This document shows, one piece after another, positions 43,825 to 51,896 of a DNA stretch of 64,000 nucleotides. The position numbers and the translations under genes were made by a program. Source of the stretch: Thalassovita litoralis (GTDB lineage: Bacteria > Pseudomonadota > Alphaproteobacteria > Rhodobacterales > Rhodobacteraceae); the NCBI RefSeq assembly GCF_900182725.1, contig NZ_FXTO01000007.1, forward strand, positions 62,001 through 126,000, given 5' to 3'. The notes below the pieces were generated by a model that saw only the letters and a list, made by a program, of their open reading frames with translations, had not been told where the DNA came from and did not search any database. Position 1 is the stretch's first letter. Every line of letters begins with the position of its first letter.

Positions 43825-44445
43825 ATGATCGTTGACCCGGTGGTTTTGCTGGCCTTTGTTCCGGCGGCTTTGGCGCTGAACCTGACGCCGGGGGCGGATA
43901 TGATGTTCTGTCTTGGGCAAGGGTTGCGATCCGGGCCGGGGCCAGCGATTTCCGCCAGTGCCGGAATTTCGGCGGGCGCGTTTTTTCATGCGCTTGCGGC
44001 GGGTCTGGGACTAAGCGCCCTTGTGGCGGCGCTGCCGGGGGCGTTCGATGTGATCCGCTGGATCGGTGTTGGCTATCTGCTGTGGCTGGCGTGGCAATCT
44101 TTGCGTCAGGGGCCGCTGCGCGGTGATGTGCGGGGCGTATCCGTTGCCCGTGCGTTCCGCGAAGGGCTGTTGGTCAATCTGACCAACCCCAAGGTGATCC
44201 TGTTCGTGCTGGCCTTTGTGCCGCAATTCGTGGACCCGGCCCGCGCGGTGTTGCCGCAATTTCTGATCTACGGCGGTGTGTTGGCGCTGGGTGGGTTCGT
44301 GATCAACGGGCTGGTGGGAATTTTCGCCGGTGGGTTGGGGCGCAAACTGGCGCGGGATGCGGGATTTGCCACATGGCTGGGCCGCGTCAGTGCGGCTATT
44401 TTCGTGGCGCTGGCCGCCCGGCTGGCGCTGTTGCAAAGGGGATAA
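43825..44445 (+). CDS. LysE family translocator
   Basis: 206 residues, about six membrane segments. NLTPGADMMFCLGQGLRSGP (about 17-36) and VNLTNPKVILFVLAFVPQF (about 115-133) are the two LysE/RhtB signature regions. The family exports amino acids such as lysine, threonine or homoserine lactone; the actual substrate is unknown. It starts one base after the glycosylase stop and ends three bases before moaB. Confidence 0.9.
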   Translation: MIVDPVVLLAFVPAALALNLTPGADMMFCLGQGLRSGPGPAISASAGISAGAFFHALAAGLGLSALVAALPGAFDVIRWIGVGYLLWLAWQSLRQGPLRGDVRGVSVARAFREGLLVNLTNPKVILFVLAFVPQFVDPARAVLPQFLIYGGVLALGGFVINGLVGIFAGGLGRKLARDAGFATWLGRVSAAIFVALAARLALLQRG

Positions 44446-44448
44446 GCC

Positions 44449-44991
44449 ATGACGCGGATCGACGAAACCAAGGAATTCATCCCGGTGCGGATCGCGGTGC
44501 TGACGGTATCGGACACGCGCGGGCTGGATCAGGATAAATCCGGACAGACGCTGGTGGATCGCATCACGGCGGCGGGACATATTCTGGCGGATCGCAAAAT
44601 CATCCGGGACGAGCGCGACCAGATCGCCGCGCAGTTGCGCGACTGGATCGCCGATCCGGCGGTGGATGTGGTGATTTCCACGGGTGGCACCGGGTTGACG
44701 GGCCGCGATGTCACGGTCGAGGCGCATCGCGATGTCTATGAAAAGGAAATCGACGCCTTCGGCACAGTGTTCACCATCGTGTCCATGCAAAAGATCGGCA
44801 CCAGCGCGGTACAAAGCCGCGCCACGGGGGGCGTTGCGGGCGGCACCTATCTGTTTGCGTTGCCCGGCAGCACGGGGGCGTGCAAGGACGCGTGGGACGA
44901 AATCCTGCAATACCAGTTGGATTATCGGCATCTTCCCTGCAACTTCGTGGAAATTTTTCCCCGACTGGAAGAACATAAACGACGGAAATAA
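44449..44991 (+). CDS. moaB: Molybdenum cofactor biosynthesis protein B
   Basis: 180 residues. MoaB/MogA-type proteins adenylylate molybdopterin. The MPT-binding motif is VVISTGGTGLTGRDVT (about 65-80), preceded by TVSDTRGLDQDKSGQ and followed by LPGSTGACKDAWDEI. It is the last gene of a short operon with the glycosylase and LysE genes; the other cofactor genes moaDE lie at 29.1 kb. Confidence 0.94.
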   Translation: MTRIDETKEFIPVRIAVLTVSDTRGLDQDKSGQTLVDRITAAGHILADRKIIRDERDQIAAQLRDWIADPAVDVVISTGGTGLTGRDVTVEAHRDVYEKEIDAFGTVFTIVSMQKIGTSAVQSRATGGVAGGTYLFALPGSTGACKDAWDEILQYQLDYRHLPCNFVEIFPRLEEHKRRK

Positions 44992-45090
44992 GCCGCAGGT
45001 GCGTAACAGCCTTGTGGCTTGGCAAATTCTCACATGCCACTAGGTTAATGTGTCGGGCGGATTGGCCCGGTCTACAGGGGTGTTCGACGA

Positions 45091-46548
45091 ATGCGATTTC
45101 TGCGCCAAAGCCTGACGGGGCTGTTTCTGGTAGCTGTCACATTGGGCCTGCTGGTCTATGCGGGGGCAATGGTGCGTGACGCGATCGAGGCGCGGATGTC
45201 CCGCGAAACCCGCGCGCCGCAGGTGCGCGAACGGGTGTTTGCCGTGAATGTGTTGACCGCGACCCCGGAAACCGTGGTGCCGGTGCTGAACGCGCATGGC
45301 GCGGTACAAAGCCGCCGGACATTGGAATTACGCGCGGCACAGCGCGGCACGGTGGTGGACCTAGCCGAGGGTTTCGAGGAAGGCGGGCAGGTGCGGGCGG
45401 GCGATGTTCTGGTGCGGATCGACCCCACCGAACCGCAAGCGGCGCTGGACCGCGCCAAGGCGAACCGGCTGGATGCAGAATTCGAGCAGCGGGACGCCGC
45501 GCGGGCGCTGGAGCTGGCGCAGGACGAACTGTCCGCGACCGAAGAACAGGCTGCGCTGCGCGAACGTGCATTCAAGCGCACACAAGATTTGGCCGCGCGG
45601 GGTGTGGCCACCGATGCGACGGTGGAAACGGCGGAATTGGCGGCCGCTTCGGCCCGGCAAACGGTGGTCTCGCGGCGGCAATCCGTGGCACAGGCCGAAG
45701 CACGGGTGAATCAGGCCGTGACCGCGCTGGAGCGTGCGGAAATCGCACTGGCCGAGGCGGAACGGGTGCTGGCTGATACGGTGATCCGGGCGGAATTCGA
45801 TGGCACGCTTAGCAATGTGAACGTGGTTCAGGGCGGGCTGGTGTCCCAGAACGAGGTGCTGGCCGAACTGGTGGACGGGCAGGCGCTGGAAGTGGCGTTT
45901 CGCGTGTCGACCCCGCAATATGCGCGGTTGCTGGACGCAGAGGGGCAACCGCGCAAAGCCCCGGTTCAGGTGGTGCTGGATGTCTATGGCGAAAACCTGA
46001 CGGCAACGGGAACGATCAGCCGCGACAGCGCCGCCGTGGGCGAAGGTCAGACCGGGCGCCTGATCTTTGCCGGGCTGGACAAGGCGCGGGGGCTGAAGCC
46101 GGGGGATTTCGTATCCGTCGCGGTGGATGAACCGGCGCTGGAACGGGTGGTGCGCCTGCCTGCAACGGCGCTGGACCCGGCGGGCCGGGTGCTGGTGCTG
46201 GGGGCCGAGGATCGGCTGGAAGCAATGGAGGTGCGCCTGCTGCGGCGGCAGGGCGATGATGTGCTGGTGCGCGCCCGTGGTCTGGCGGGGCGCGAGGTGG
46301 TGGCCCAACGCACCCCGCTGTTGGGCGGCGGCATCAAGGTGCGCCCGCTGCGCAGCACAGGTGCGGCCCAGCCCGAAGAACCCGAAATGCTGGAGCTAAG
46401 CGCGGAACGCCGGGCGCGGTTGCTGGCGTTCGTTGAAAACAACACGATGATGCCCACCGATGTCCGCACCCGTCTGATTGCGCGGCTGCAACAGGATAAA
46501 GTCCCCGCCGATATGGTGCAGCGGATTGAATCGCGGATGGGGGGCTAA
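45091..46548 (+). CDS. RND efflux periplasmic adaptor (HlyD/MFP family)
   Basis: 485 residues. A single N-terminal membrane segment (about 5-28) anchors the protein; the lipoyl/hairpin region (about 80-240) has long heptad-rich arms (ERAEIALAEAERVLADT), and VIRAEFDGTLSNVNVVQGGLVS is the typical beta-barrel entry. It bridges the RND pump to an outer-membrane channel. The last 60 residues (LSAERRARLLAFVENN...) form an extra helical tail unusual for the family. It ends three bases before the pump gene. Confidence 0.9.
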   Translation: MRFLRQSLTGLFLVAVTLGLLVYAGAMVRDAIEARMSRETRAPQVRERVFAVNVLTATPETVVPVLNAHGAVQSRRTLELRAAQRGTVVDLAEGFEEGGQVRAGDVLVRIDPTEPQAALDRAKANRLDAEFEQRDAARALELAQDELSATEEQAALRERAFKRTQDLAARGVATDATVETAELAAASARQTVVSRRQSVAQAEARVNQAVTALERAEIALAEAERVLADTVIRAEFDGTLSNVNVVQGGLVSQNEVLAELVDGQALEVAFRVSTPQYARLLDAEGQPRKAPVQVVLDVYGENLTATGTISRDSAAVGEGQTGRLIFAGLDKARGLKPGDFVSVAVDEPALERVVRLPATALDPAGRVLVLGAEDRLEAMEVRLLRRQGDDVLVRARGLAGREVVAQRTPLLGGGIKVRPLRSTGAAQPEEPEMLELSAERRARLLAFVENNTMMPTDVRTRLIARLQQDKVPADMVQRIESRMGG

Positions 46549-46551
46549 CCG

Positions 46552-49500
46552 ATGGTGCGGCCCATTCCTTCGGCGGCGGGGGGTATCCTGTCCTATTTCA
46601 CACGTCACCGGACAGCGGCAAACCTGTTGCTGGTCGTGCTTTTGGTGCTGGGGCTGGCCGCCGCCCCACGGATGCGGGCGCAGTTTTTTCCCGATGTGGT
46701 TACGGACGAAGTATCCGTTTCCGTGATCTGGGAAGGGGCCGGGGCCGAAGATGTGGATGCTGCGATTATCCAGCTTTTGGAACCGGCCTTGTTGGCGGTC
46801 GAAGGCGTGGAAAGCAGCGCAAGCACCAGCCGCGAAGGGCGGGGCGCGATCACGCTGGAATTTGAACCGGGCTGGGATATGGGCCGGGCTGCGGACGATG
46901 TGCAATCGGCGGTGGACGCGATTACCACCCTCCCGGAGGAGGCCGAAGACCCATCCGTGACGCGCGGGGCGTGGCGTGACAGGGTGACGGATGTGGTGAT
47001 CACGGGGCCGGTTTCAGCAGAACAACTGGGCCTGTTCGCGGATGAATTTATCACGCGCCTGTTCGCGGTCGGGGTGACACGCACCACCATTCGGGGCGTT
47101 GCCGCCTCCGAGGTGCTGATCGAAGTTCCCAGCCTGAACCTGATGGCGCATGATGTCACCATCGCCCAGATTGCCGCCGCCATCGCCGAAGAAGTGAACG
47201 CAGACCCGGCGGGCGATGTGACCGGGGCGAATGCGCGCGTCCGCACCGGCGTGGAAAAACGCAGCGTCGATCAGATCGCGCAGATCGTGCTGCGCACGAA
47301 TGACGATGGATCGGCCTTGACGGTGGGGGATGTGGCCACGGTCAGCCTGTTGGGGGCGGATCGCAACCGGGTGTATTTCGTGGGCGAAAACCCGGCGGTT
47401 TCTGTGCGGGTGGACCGTTCACAGGCCGGGGATGCGATCAAGATTCAGCGACAGGTCGAAGACGTGGCGCAGGACATGGAAGCCACCCTGCCGAAGGGCG
47501 TGGAAATTGATCTGATCCGCACTCGCGCCGAGGCTATTACCGCCCGTCTGAATATCCTGATGGAGAACGGTCTTCAGGGGTTGGTGCTGGTTTTGGTGTT
47601 GCTGTTCCTGTTCCTGAATGCCCGCACTGCGTTATGGGTGGCGGCGGGCATTCCGGTGTCGATGCTGACGGCTATTTCGCTGATGTATCTGGGCGGGCTG
47701 ACGCTGAACATGATCAGCCTGTTTGGCCTGATTATCACGCTGGGTATCGTGGTGGATGACGCGATTGTGGTGGGTGAACATGCCGATCATCTGTCACGGC
47801 ACGGTCATGGGCCGGTGGGCGCTGCGGAAACTGCGGCGCGGCGCATGGCCCTGCCGGTATTTTCAGCCACGTTGACCACCGTTATCGCGTTTTTCGGACT
47901 GACGGCCATTGGCGGGCGGTTCGGGGATATGATCGGGGACATACCCTTTACCGTGATTGCGGTGCTGGCGGCGTCCTTGGTGGAGTGTTTCCTGATCCTG
48001 CCGAACCACATGGCGCATGCGCTGACACATTCGGCAAAGCAGCATTGGTATGATTGGCCATCGCGCACTGTGAACAAGGGGTTTCGCTGGGTCCGTGACC
48101 GGCTGTTTCGGCCCTTTACGGCGCTGGTGGTCTGGGCGCGTTACCCGGTATTGGCGGCGGCGGTTCTGGTGCTGGCTTTTCAGGCGGCGCTGTTCATCCG
48201 GGGCGATGTGCAATGGCGGTTTTTCAACGCACCCGAACGCGGCAGCGTGACCGGAAATTTTGCCATGCTGCCGGGGGCCACGCGGGCGGACAGTCTGGCG
48301 ATGATGCGCGAAATGCAACGCGCGACCGAGGAACTGGGCCGCGAATACGAACAGCGCCACGGCACCAACCCGCTGGATTATGTGATAGCCGAGGTGGGCG
48401 GAAACGCCGGGATGCCGCTACCGGGATCGGATACCAAGGACGAGGATCTGCTGGGCGGCATTTCCATCGAATTGATTGACGCGGATTTGCGCCCCTATTC
48501 CAGCTTTGCCTTTGTCGGGGAATTGCAGGACAAGGTGCGCCGTCACCCGATGGTGGAAACCGTCAGCTTCCGGGGGTGGCGGTCCGGTCCCGGCGGTGAC
48601 GCGCTGGATGTGCAATTCTATGGCGCGTCGGCCGAGGTGCTGAAATCCGCCAGCGAGGCGTTGAAACAAGCCCTGTTGAGGTTCCCCGAAGTGTCGGGGG
48701 TCGAGGATAATCTGGCCTATGACAAGGACGAAATCATCCTTGAACTGACCTCGCAGGGGCAGGCCTTGGGCTTTACCATCGACGGGCTGGGCCGGGTGCT
48801 GCGCCATCGTTTGAACGGGCTAGAGGCCGCGACGTTCCCTGACGGGCCGCGCAGCGCGGCAATCCGGGTGGAGCTGCCGGAAAACGAACTGACCGCCGAT
48901 TTTCTGGAACGGATGCAATTGCGCACGACGCGCGGGGATTATGTGCCGCTGGCGGATATCGTCAGTGTGAAAACCCGGTCGGGCTTTTCCACGGTGCGGC
49001 GGGAAAACGGGGTGCGCCTGATTGCCGTGACCGGCGATATATCCGAGGATGACCCCGCCCGTGCCGCACAGATCATGCAGGCATTGGAGACCGAAATCCT
49101 GCCCGCTATTGCCAGTGAAAAACAGGTCGAATGGCGGATGGGCGGGCTGTCCGAGCAAGAGGATCAATTCCTGAGCGAGGCATTAACCGGGCTGATCCTG
49201 TGCCTTGTCGGGATTTATCTGGTGCTGGCGTGGGTGTTCAGCAGTTGGACCCGGCCCATCGTGGTGATGGCGATCATCCCCTTTGGGCTGGTTGGCGCGG
49301 TCTGGGGGCATGTGGCGTGGGGCGTGCCGTTGTCGATGTTTTCTGTCGTTGGGCTGGTCGGGATGACGGGGATCATCATTAACGATTCCATCGTTCTGGT
49401 GACAACCATTGATGAATATGCCGCCGAACGCGGGTTGGTCCCATCCATCATCGACGGCACGGCAGACCGCTTGCGCCCGGTGATGCTGACGACGCTGACC

Positions 49501-49926
49501 ACGGTTATGGGGCTGGCGCCGCTGCTGTATGAAACCTCGCAACAGGCGCAGTTTTTGCGACCCACGGTGATCACGCTGGTTTATGGGCTGGGCTTTGGCA
49601 TGGTATTGGTGCTGCTGGTCGTGCCTGCGCTGGTGGCGATCCAGCATGATCTGGGGCGGCAGGTTACGGCGCTGCGCCGGTCGTGGCGGGTGCGGGGGCT
49701 GCGTCTGCCGGTGGGGCTGGCGTCCGTGGTGCTGCTGGGCTGGCTGGCGCTGTGTCTGGGGTGGCCGCTGGTCACGGGGGCGGCACATCCGCTGTTGGCC
49801 CCGTATCAGGAAGCGAATGCGATGGCGGGCGGTTTGGTGTTGTTTTTGGGCGGCAGCCTTGTGGCCGTTGTGGCGGTTTTTGTTATCGCGGCGCTGGTAA
49901 ACGCCTTGCGGCATCGGACGGCGTGA
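46552..49926 (+). CDS. RND family efflux transporter permease
   Basis: 1124 residues, twelve membrane segments expected. Membrane helix 1 (about 23-42), two large periplasmic domains, and the proton-relay Asp pair in LGIVVDDAIVVGEH (about 402-403) are visible; the second half repeats the pattern with GIIINDSIVLVTTI. It pumps compounds out using the proton gradient with the adaptor encoded just upstream. No TolC-type gene is in the window. Substrates cannot be told from sequence; the C-terminal 60 residues add one or two hydrophobic segments beyond the core. Confidence 0.92.
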   Translation: MVRPIPSAAGGILSYFTRHRTAANLLLVVLLVLGLAAAPRMRAQFFPDVVTDEVSVSVIWEGAGAEDVDAAIIQLLEPALLAVEGVESSASTSREGRGAITLEFEPGWDMGRAADDVQSAVDAITTLPEEAEDPSVTRGAWRDRVTDVVITGPVSAEQLGLFADEFITRLFAVGVTRTTIRGVAASEVLIEVPSLNLMAHDVTIAQIAAAIAEEVNADPAGDVTGANARVRTGVEKRSVDQIAQIVLRTNDDGSALTVGDVATVSLLGADRNRVYFVGENPAVSVRVDRSQAGDAIKIQRQVEDVAQDMEATLPKGVEIDLIRTRAEAITARLNILMENGLQGLVLVLVLLFLFLNARTALWVAAGIPVSMLTAISLMYLGGLTLNMISLFGLIITLGIVVDDAIVVGEHADHLSRHGHGPVGAAETAARRMALPVFSATLTTVIAFFGLTAIGGRFGDMIGDIPFTVIAVLAASLVECFLILPNHMAHALTHSAKQHWYDWPSRTVNKGFRWVRDRLFRPFTALVVWARYPVLAAAVLVLAFQAALFIRGDVQWRFFNAPERGSVTGNFAMLPGATRADSLAMMREMQRATEELGREYEQRHGTNPLDYVIAEVGGNAGMPLPGSDTKDEDLLGGISIELIDADLRPYSSFAFVGELQDKVRRHPMVETVSFRGWRSGPGGDALDVQFYGASAEVLKSASEALKQALLRFPEVSGVEDNLAYDKDEIILELTSQGQALGFTIDGLGRVLRHRLNGLEAATFPDGPRSAAIRVELPENELTADFLERMQLRTTRGDYVPLADIVSVKTRSGFSTVRRENGVRLIAVTGDISEDDPARAAQIMQALETEILPAIASEKQVEWRMGGLSEQEDQFLSEALTGLILCLVGIYLVLAWVFSSWTRPIVVMAIIPFGLVGAVWGHVAWGVPLSMFSVVGLVGMTGIIINDSIVLVTTIDEYAAERGLVPSIIDGTADRLRPVMLTTLTTVMGLAPLLYETSQQAQFLRPTVITLVYGLGFGMVLVLLVVPALVAIQHDLGRQVTALRRSWRVRGLRLPVGLASVVLLGWLALCLGWPLVTGAAHPLLAPYQEANAMAGGLVLFLGGSLVAVVAVFVIAALVNALRHRTA

Positions 49927-49985
49927 CGGCCCATTGCTTTGCGTGGCCCCAAACCGGGGCCACTGCGTTCGGTCGAAGAAGCAGA

Positions 49986-50393
49986 TCAGCGCAGAACATG
50001 GACCGCGCATTTGGCATGGCGCACCACTTGCGCAGCGGTTGATCCAAGCAGCAAATCCTGCATTCCCGGCCGATGCGATGCGATGACAATGCATTCCACG
50101 CCATTTTCTTCGGCCCAGTCCACGATGGTACGGCCTGAATGGCCTTCGATCACCACGGCCTGCGCGTTGGGTAGATCGCGCCCCATATTCGCCAGTTCCT
50201 GTTCGATGGCCCCGCGCGATTCGGCCAGGTAATCCGTGGGCATATAGGAAATCGCGTAGCCGGGAATGTGTTCCATCACATGCATCAGCGTAATTTGTGC
50301 CCCGTCCGCAGAAAGCGCCTGTGCAATCTGGATGGCCCCTGCTGAGTTGCGGTCGCTGTCAAATGAAACTGGCACCAGAATTTTGTTGTACAT
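49986..50393 (-). CDS. Universal stress protein (UspA family)
   Basis: 135 residues. The Usp fold shows ILVPVSFDSDR at the start and the ATP-binding pattern IVIASHRPGMQDLLLGSTAAQVVRHA at the end (G-2x-G-9x-G-S/T type), so it probably binds ATP. Usp proteins help survival in stasis or low oxygen. An FNR-like site lies 54 bases upstream of the start. The ribosome-binding site is GGAGGA. Confidence 0.9.
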   Translation of the reverse strand: MYNKILVPVSFDSDRNSAGAIQIAQALSADGAQITLMHVMEHIPGYAISYMPTDYLAESRGAIEQELANMGRDLPNAQAVVIEGHSGRTIVDWAEENGVECIVIASHRPGMQDLLLGSTAAQVVRHAKCAVHVLR

Positions 50394-50446
50394 AGCGTGT
50401 CCTCCTGTTCACCGGCGCAGTGTGCGCCGATTTCGGCCTTTGCGCC

Positions 50447-50460
50447 TTGATGCAGGTCAT
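50447..50460. promoter_or_regulatory. FNR/CRP-like binding site between uspA and DUF2892 gene
   Basis: TTGAT-GCAG-GTCAT matches eight of the ten fixed bases of the FNR consensus TTGATNNNNATCAA. It lies in the gap between divergent genes, 54 bases before the uspA start. Control by an FnrL-type oxygen regulator is inferred. Confidence 0.5.
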
Positions 50461-50586
50461 GCGGCGAGGAACTCATTGGGTATTGTATTCTGACTATGGA
50501 ATATGTATATGGGTTGGGACGGCAGATTTGCCCACCCAACACCTGACCCGCCCGCACCCACGGGCCTGACAAAAAGGAAATTCCCC

Positions 50587-50790
50587 ATGTCGATCGACCG
50601 CGCAATGTTCCGTTTCGCTGGCATCATGGTTTTGATCAGCGTCGTGCTGACACAGTTCGTTTCGCCTTATTTCATGTGGTTCACCGTGTTTATCGGTGCG
50701 AACCTGCTGCAATCTTCCTTTACCGGCTTCTGCCCGGCGGCGATGATCTTCAAGAAATTTGGCTGCAAATCGGGCTGCGCTTTTGAATAA
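50587..50790 (+). CDS. DUF2892-type small inner-membrane protein
   Basis: 67 residues. Two membrane segments (about 8-25 and 28-46) and a C-terminal cysteine-containing segment GFCPAAMIFKKFGCKSGCAFE match the YgaP-like transmembrane domain often fused to or placed beside rhodanese proteins. ATG at 50587 has AAAGGA upstream. It is divergent from uspA and may share the FNR-like site. A hairpin terminator lies 80 bases after the stop. Confidence 0.8.
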   Translation: MSIDRAMFRFAGIMVLISVVLTQFVSPYFMWFTVFIGANLLQSSFTGFCPAAMIFKKFGCKSGCAFE

Positions 50791-50804
50791 GCCCCGGATT
50801 TAGG

Positions 50805-50828
50805 GCGTGTCGCATTCATGCGTCACGC
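50805..50828. repeat. Imperfect palindrome after the DUF2892 gene
   Basis: GCGTG-T-CGCAT (50805-50815) pairs with ATGCG-T-CACGC (50818-50828): ten pairs with one T-T mismatch around a two-base loop. No T run follows. It may be an mRNA end, an operator or a remnant of a mobile-element end. Confidence 0.4.
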
Positions 50829-50871
50829 TCTGATCGCTCGGCGTTATCACTCACGGATCGCCAAATGACAG

Positions 50872-50897
50872 GGCCGCGCAGGATGCGCGGCCTTTTT
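50872..50897 (+). terminator. Rho-independent terminator
   Basis: GGCCGCGCA (50872-50880) pairs with TGCGCGGCC (50884-50892), followed by TTTTT (50893-50897). It would end transcription from the DUF2892 gene, 82 bases after its stop. Confidence 0.75.
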
Positions 50898-50920
50898 GTT
50901 GTGGGGATACATCGGGGAAA

Positions 50921-51157
50921 TCAGGCGGGAATCGGTGTTCCGGCGTTTGTGCCGCCGGGGCCACCCCGACCACGGCCCAGCCGTGATAAAATAATCAGCG
51001 GCAGCATACAGCCGGGCGCACCCAGCGCCACAGCGAAATAGATCACAAAGGCCGCGCCCACGGACACCCCGAACCCAAGAAACCCAACAACCGCAGTCAC
51101 GAAGCCAAGAACGCTGAACACCAGCAGGACGACAAGCGCCATAATCCAAGCCTCCAT
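50921..51157 (-). CDS. Small membrane protein, unknown function
   Basis: 78 residues from ATG 51157, which has AGGA upstream; a TTG five codons earlier is an alternative. Two hydrophobic segments (about 5-30 and 33-57) are followed by a Gly/Arg/Pro-rich tail (RGRGGPGGTNAG). Bacteria often keep such proteins beside stress genes, but I recognise no family. It is isolated on the minus strand. Confidence 0.55.
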   Translation of the reverse strand: MEAWIMALVVLLVFSVLGFVTAVVGFLGFGVSVGAAFVIYFAVALGAPGCMLPLIILSRLGRGRGGPGGTNAGTPIPA

Positions 51158-51183
51158 CTTGGTCCTATCCAACAGCGGATAAG

Positions 51184-51366
51184 TTAATACAACGTAAACG
51201 GGATAATATGGCCAGAATGAGGCAGGTTCGCCGCTTTTTCATGACCCCGCCCGTTGCGCTGGCCAAGGGGGCGGAAAACGGCCTGCGGGGGGGGCGCGAT
51301 CACCGGAATCCCTTGCGCATGGGCAAGCAGGGCCAGAAGGATGAGGGCGATCAGACGGCGGACCAT
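51184..51366 (-). CDS. Possible short secreted protein
   Basis: 60 residues from ATG 51366 with a weak AAGAAG upstream. The start MVRRLIALILLALLAHAQG looks like a signal peptide, followed by a short Pro/Gly/His-containing segment. No family recognised and no overlap with other genes. It may be a chance frame; base use here is less GC-rich than in neighbouring genes. Confidence 0.3.
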   Translation of the reverse strand: MVRRLIALILLALLAHAQGIPVIAPPPQAVFRPLGQRNGRGHEKAANLPHSGHIIPFTLY

Positions 51367-51485
51367 GGCGGGCTTCTTTTGCGGAGAGTAGCATGGATGC
51401 GGGCCGGCGCGAACCTGTACAATTGTGCGAACACTCACCGCTCTGCGTGGATTGACGCGTCTTGCTTTCCGAATACAATCCTCGC

Positions 51486-51851
51486 ATGAAACGAAAAGCA
51501 CCCATATTCCTCAGCGCGATACTGTTGATCACCTTAGTGTATCTAGGCGGTGGGGTGCCTGGCCTTGGTGGCCCCAACGTGTCATCCGGGTTCAAGACAG
51601 ACGCGCAAACGCACGCGATTTCCGGCAATCGTATTGTGATCCAAGGGCACCACATGGTTTTTGAAGGGCTCGAATGTCCCGATCCCCAAACCGAAGCTGG
51701 TCGTGATGCCAAAGCACTTATGAACACATACCTGCGCACCAACATCTACTGTCGCATGACGAGTTGGGATAGCGCGATGTGGGTCGGCAGTTGCGAAGCC
51801 AATGGCAAGAGCGTTGCAGCTGGCATGAAGCAAACAGGCTTGTGCAAGTAA
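51486..51851 (+). CDS. Staphylococcal-nuclease-like exported protein, degenerate active site
   Basis: 121 residues from ATG 51486. A signal or anchor (about 6-24) is followed by a shortened SNase-like fold: GNRIVIQGHHMVFEGLECP and EAGRDAKALMNTYL. The nuclease residues are mostly changed: the DGDT metal loop reads SGNR, and the GIDAPE loop reads GLECPD, so nuclease activity is doubtful. Three or four cysteines could form disulfides in the periplasm. It stands alone, and its base composition is lower in GC than its neighbours. Confidence 0.6.
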   Translation: MKRKAPIFLSAILLITLVYLGGGVPGLGGPNVSSGFKTDAQTHAISGNRIVIQGHHMVFEGLECPDPQTEAGRDAKALMNTYLRTNIYCRMTSWDSAMWVGSCEANGKSVAAGMKQTGLCK

Positions 51852-51896
51852 AAGGGCGACCACTTGGGCCGCCCTTCGGAGTTCATAGCTTCACGC

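Noticed and set aside
49183-50094. Minus-strand frame of 303 codons opposite the RND pump end
   Set aside because: Extremely rich in Arg, Gln, Pro and His, a typical shadow of a membrane gene.
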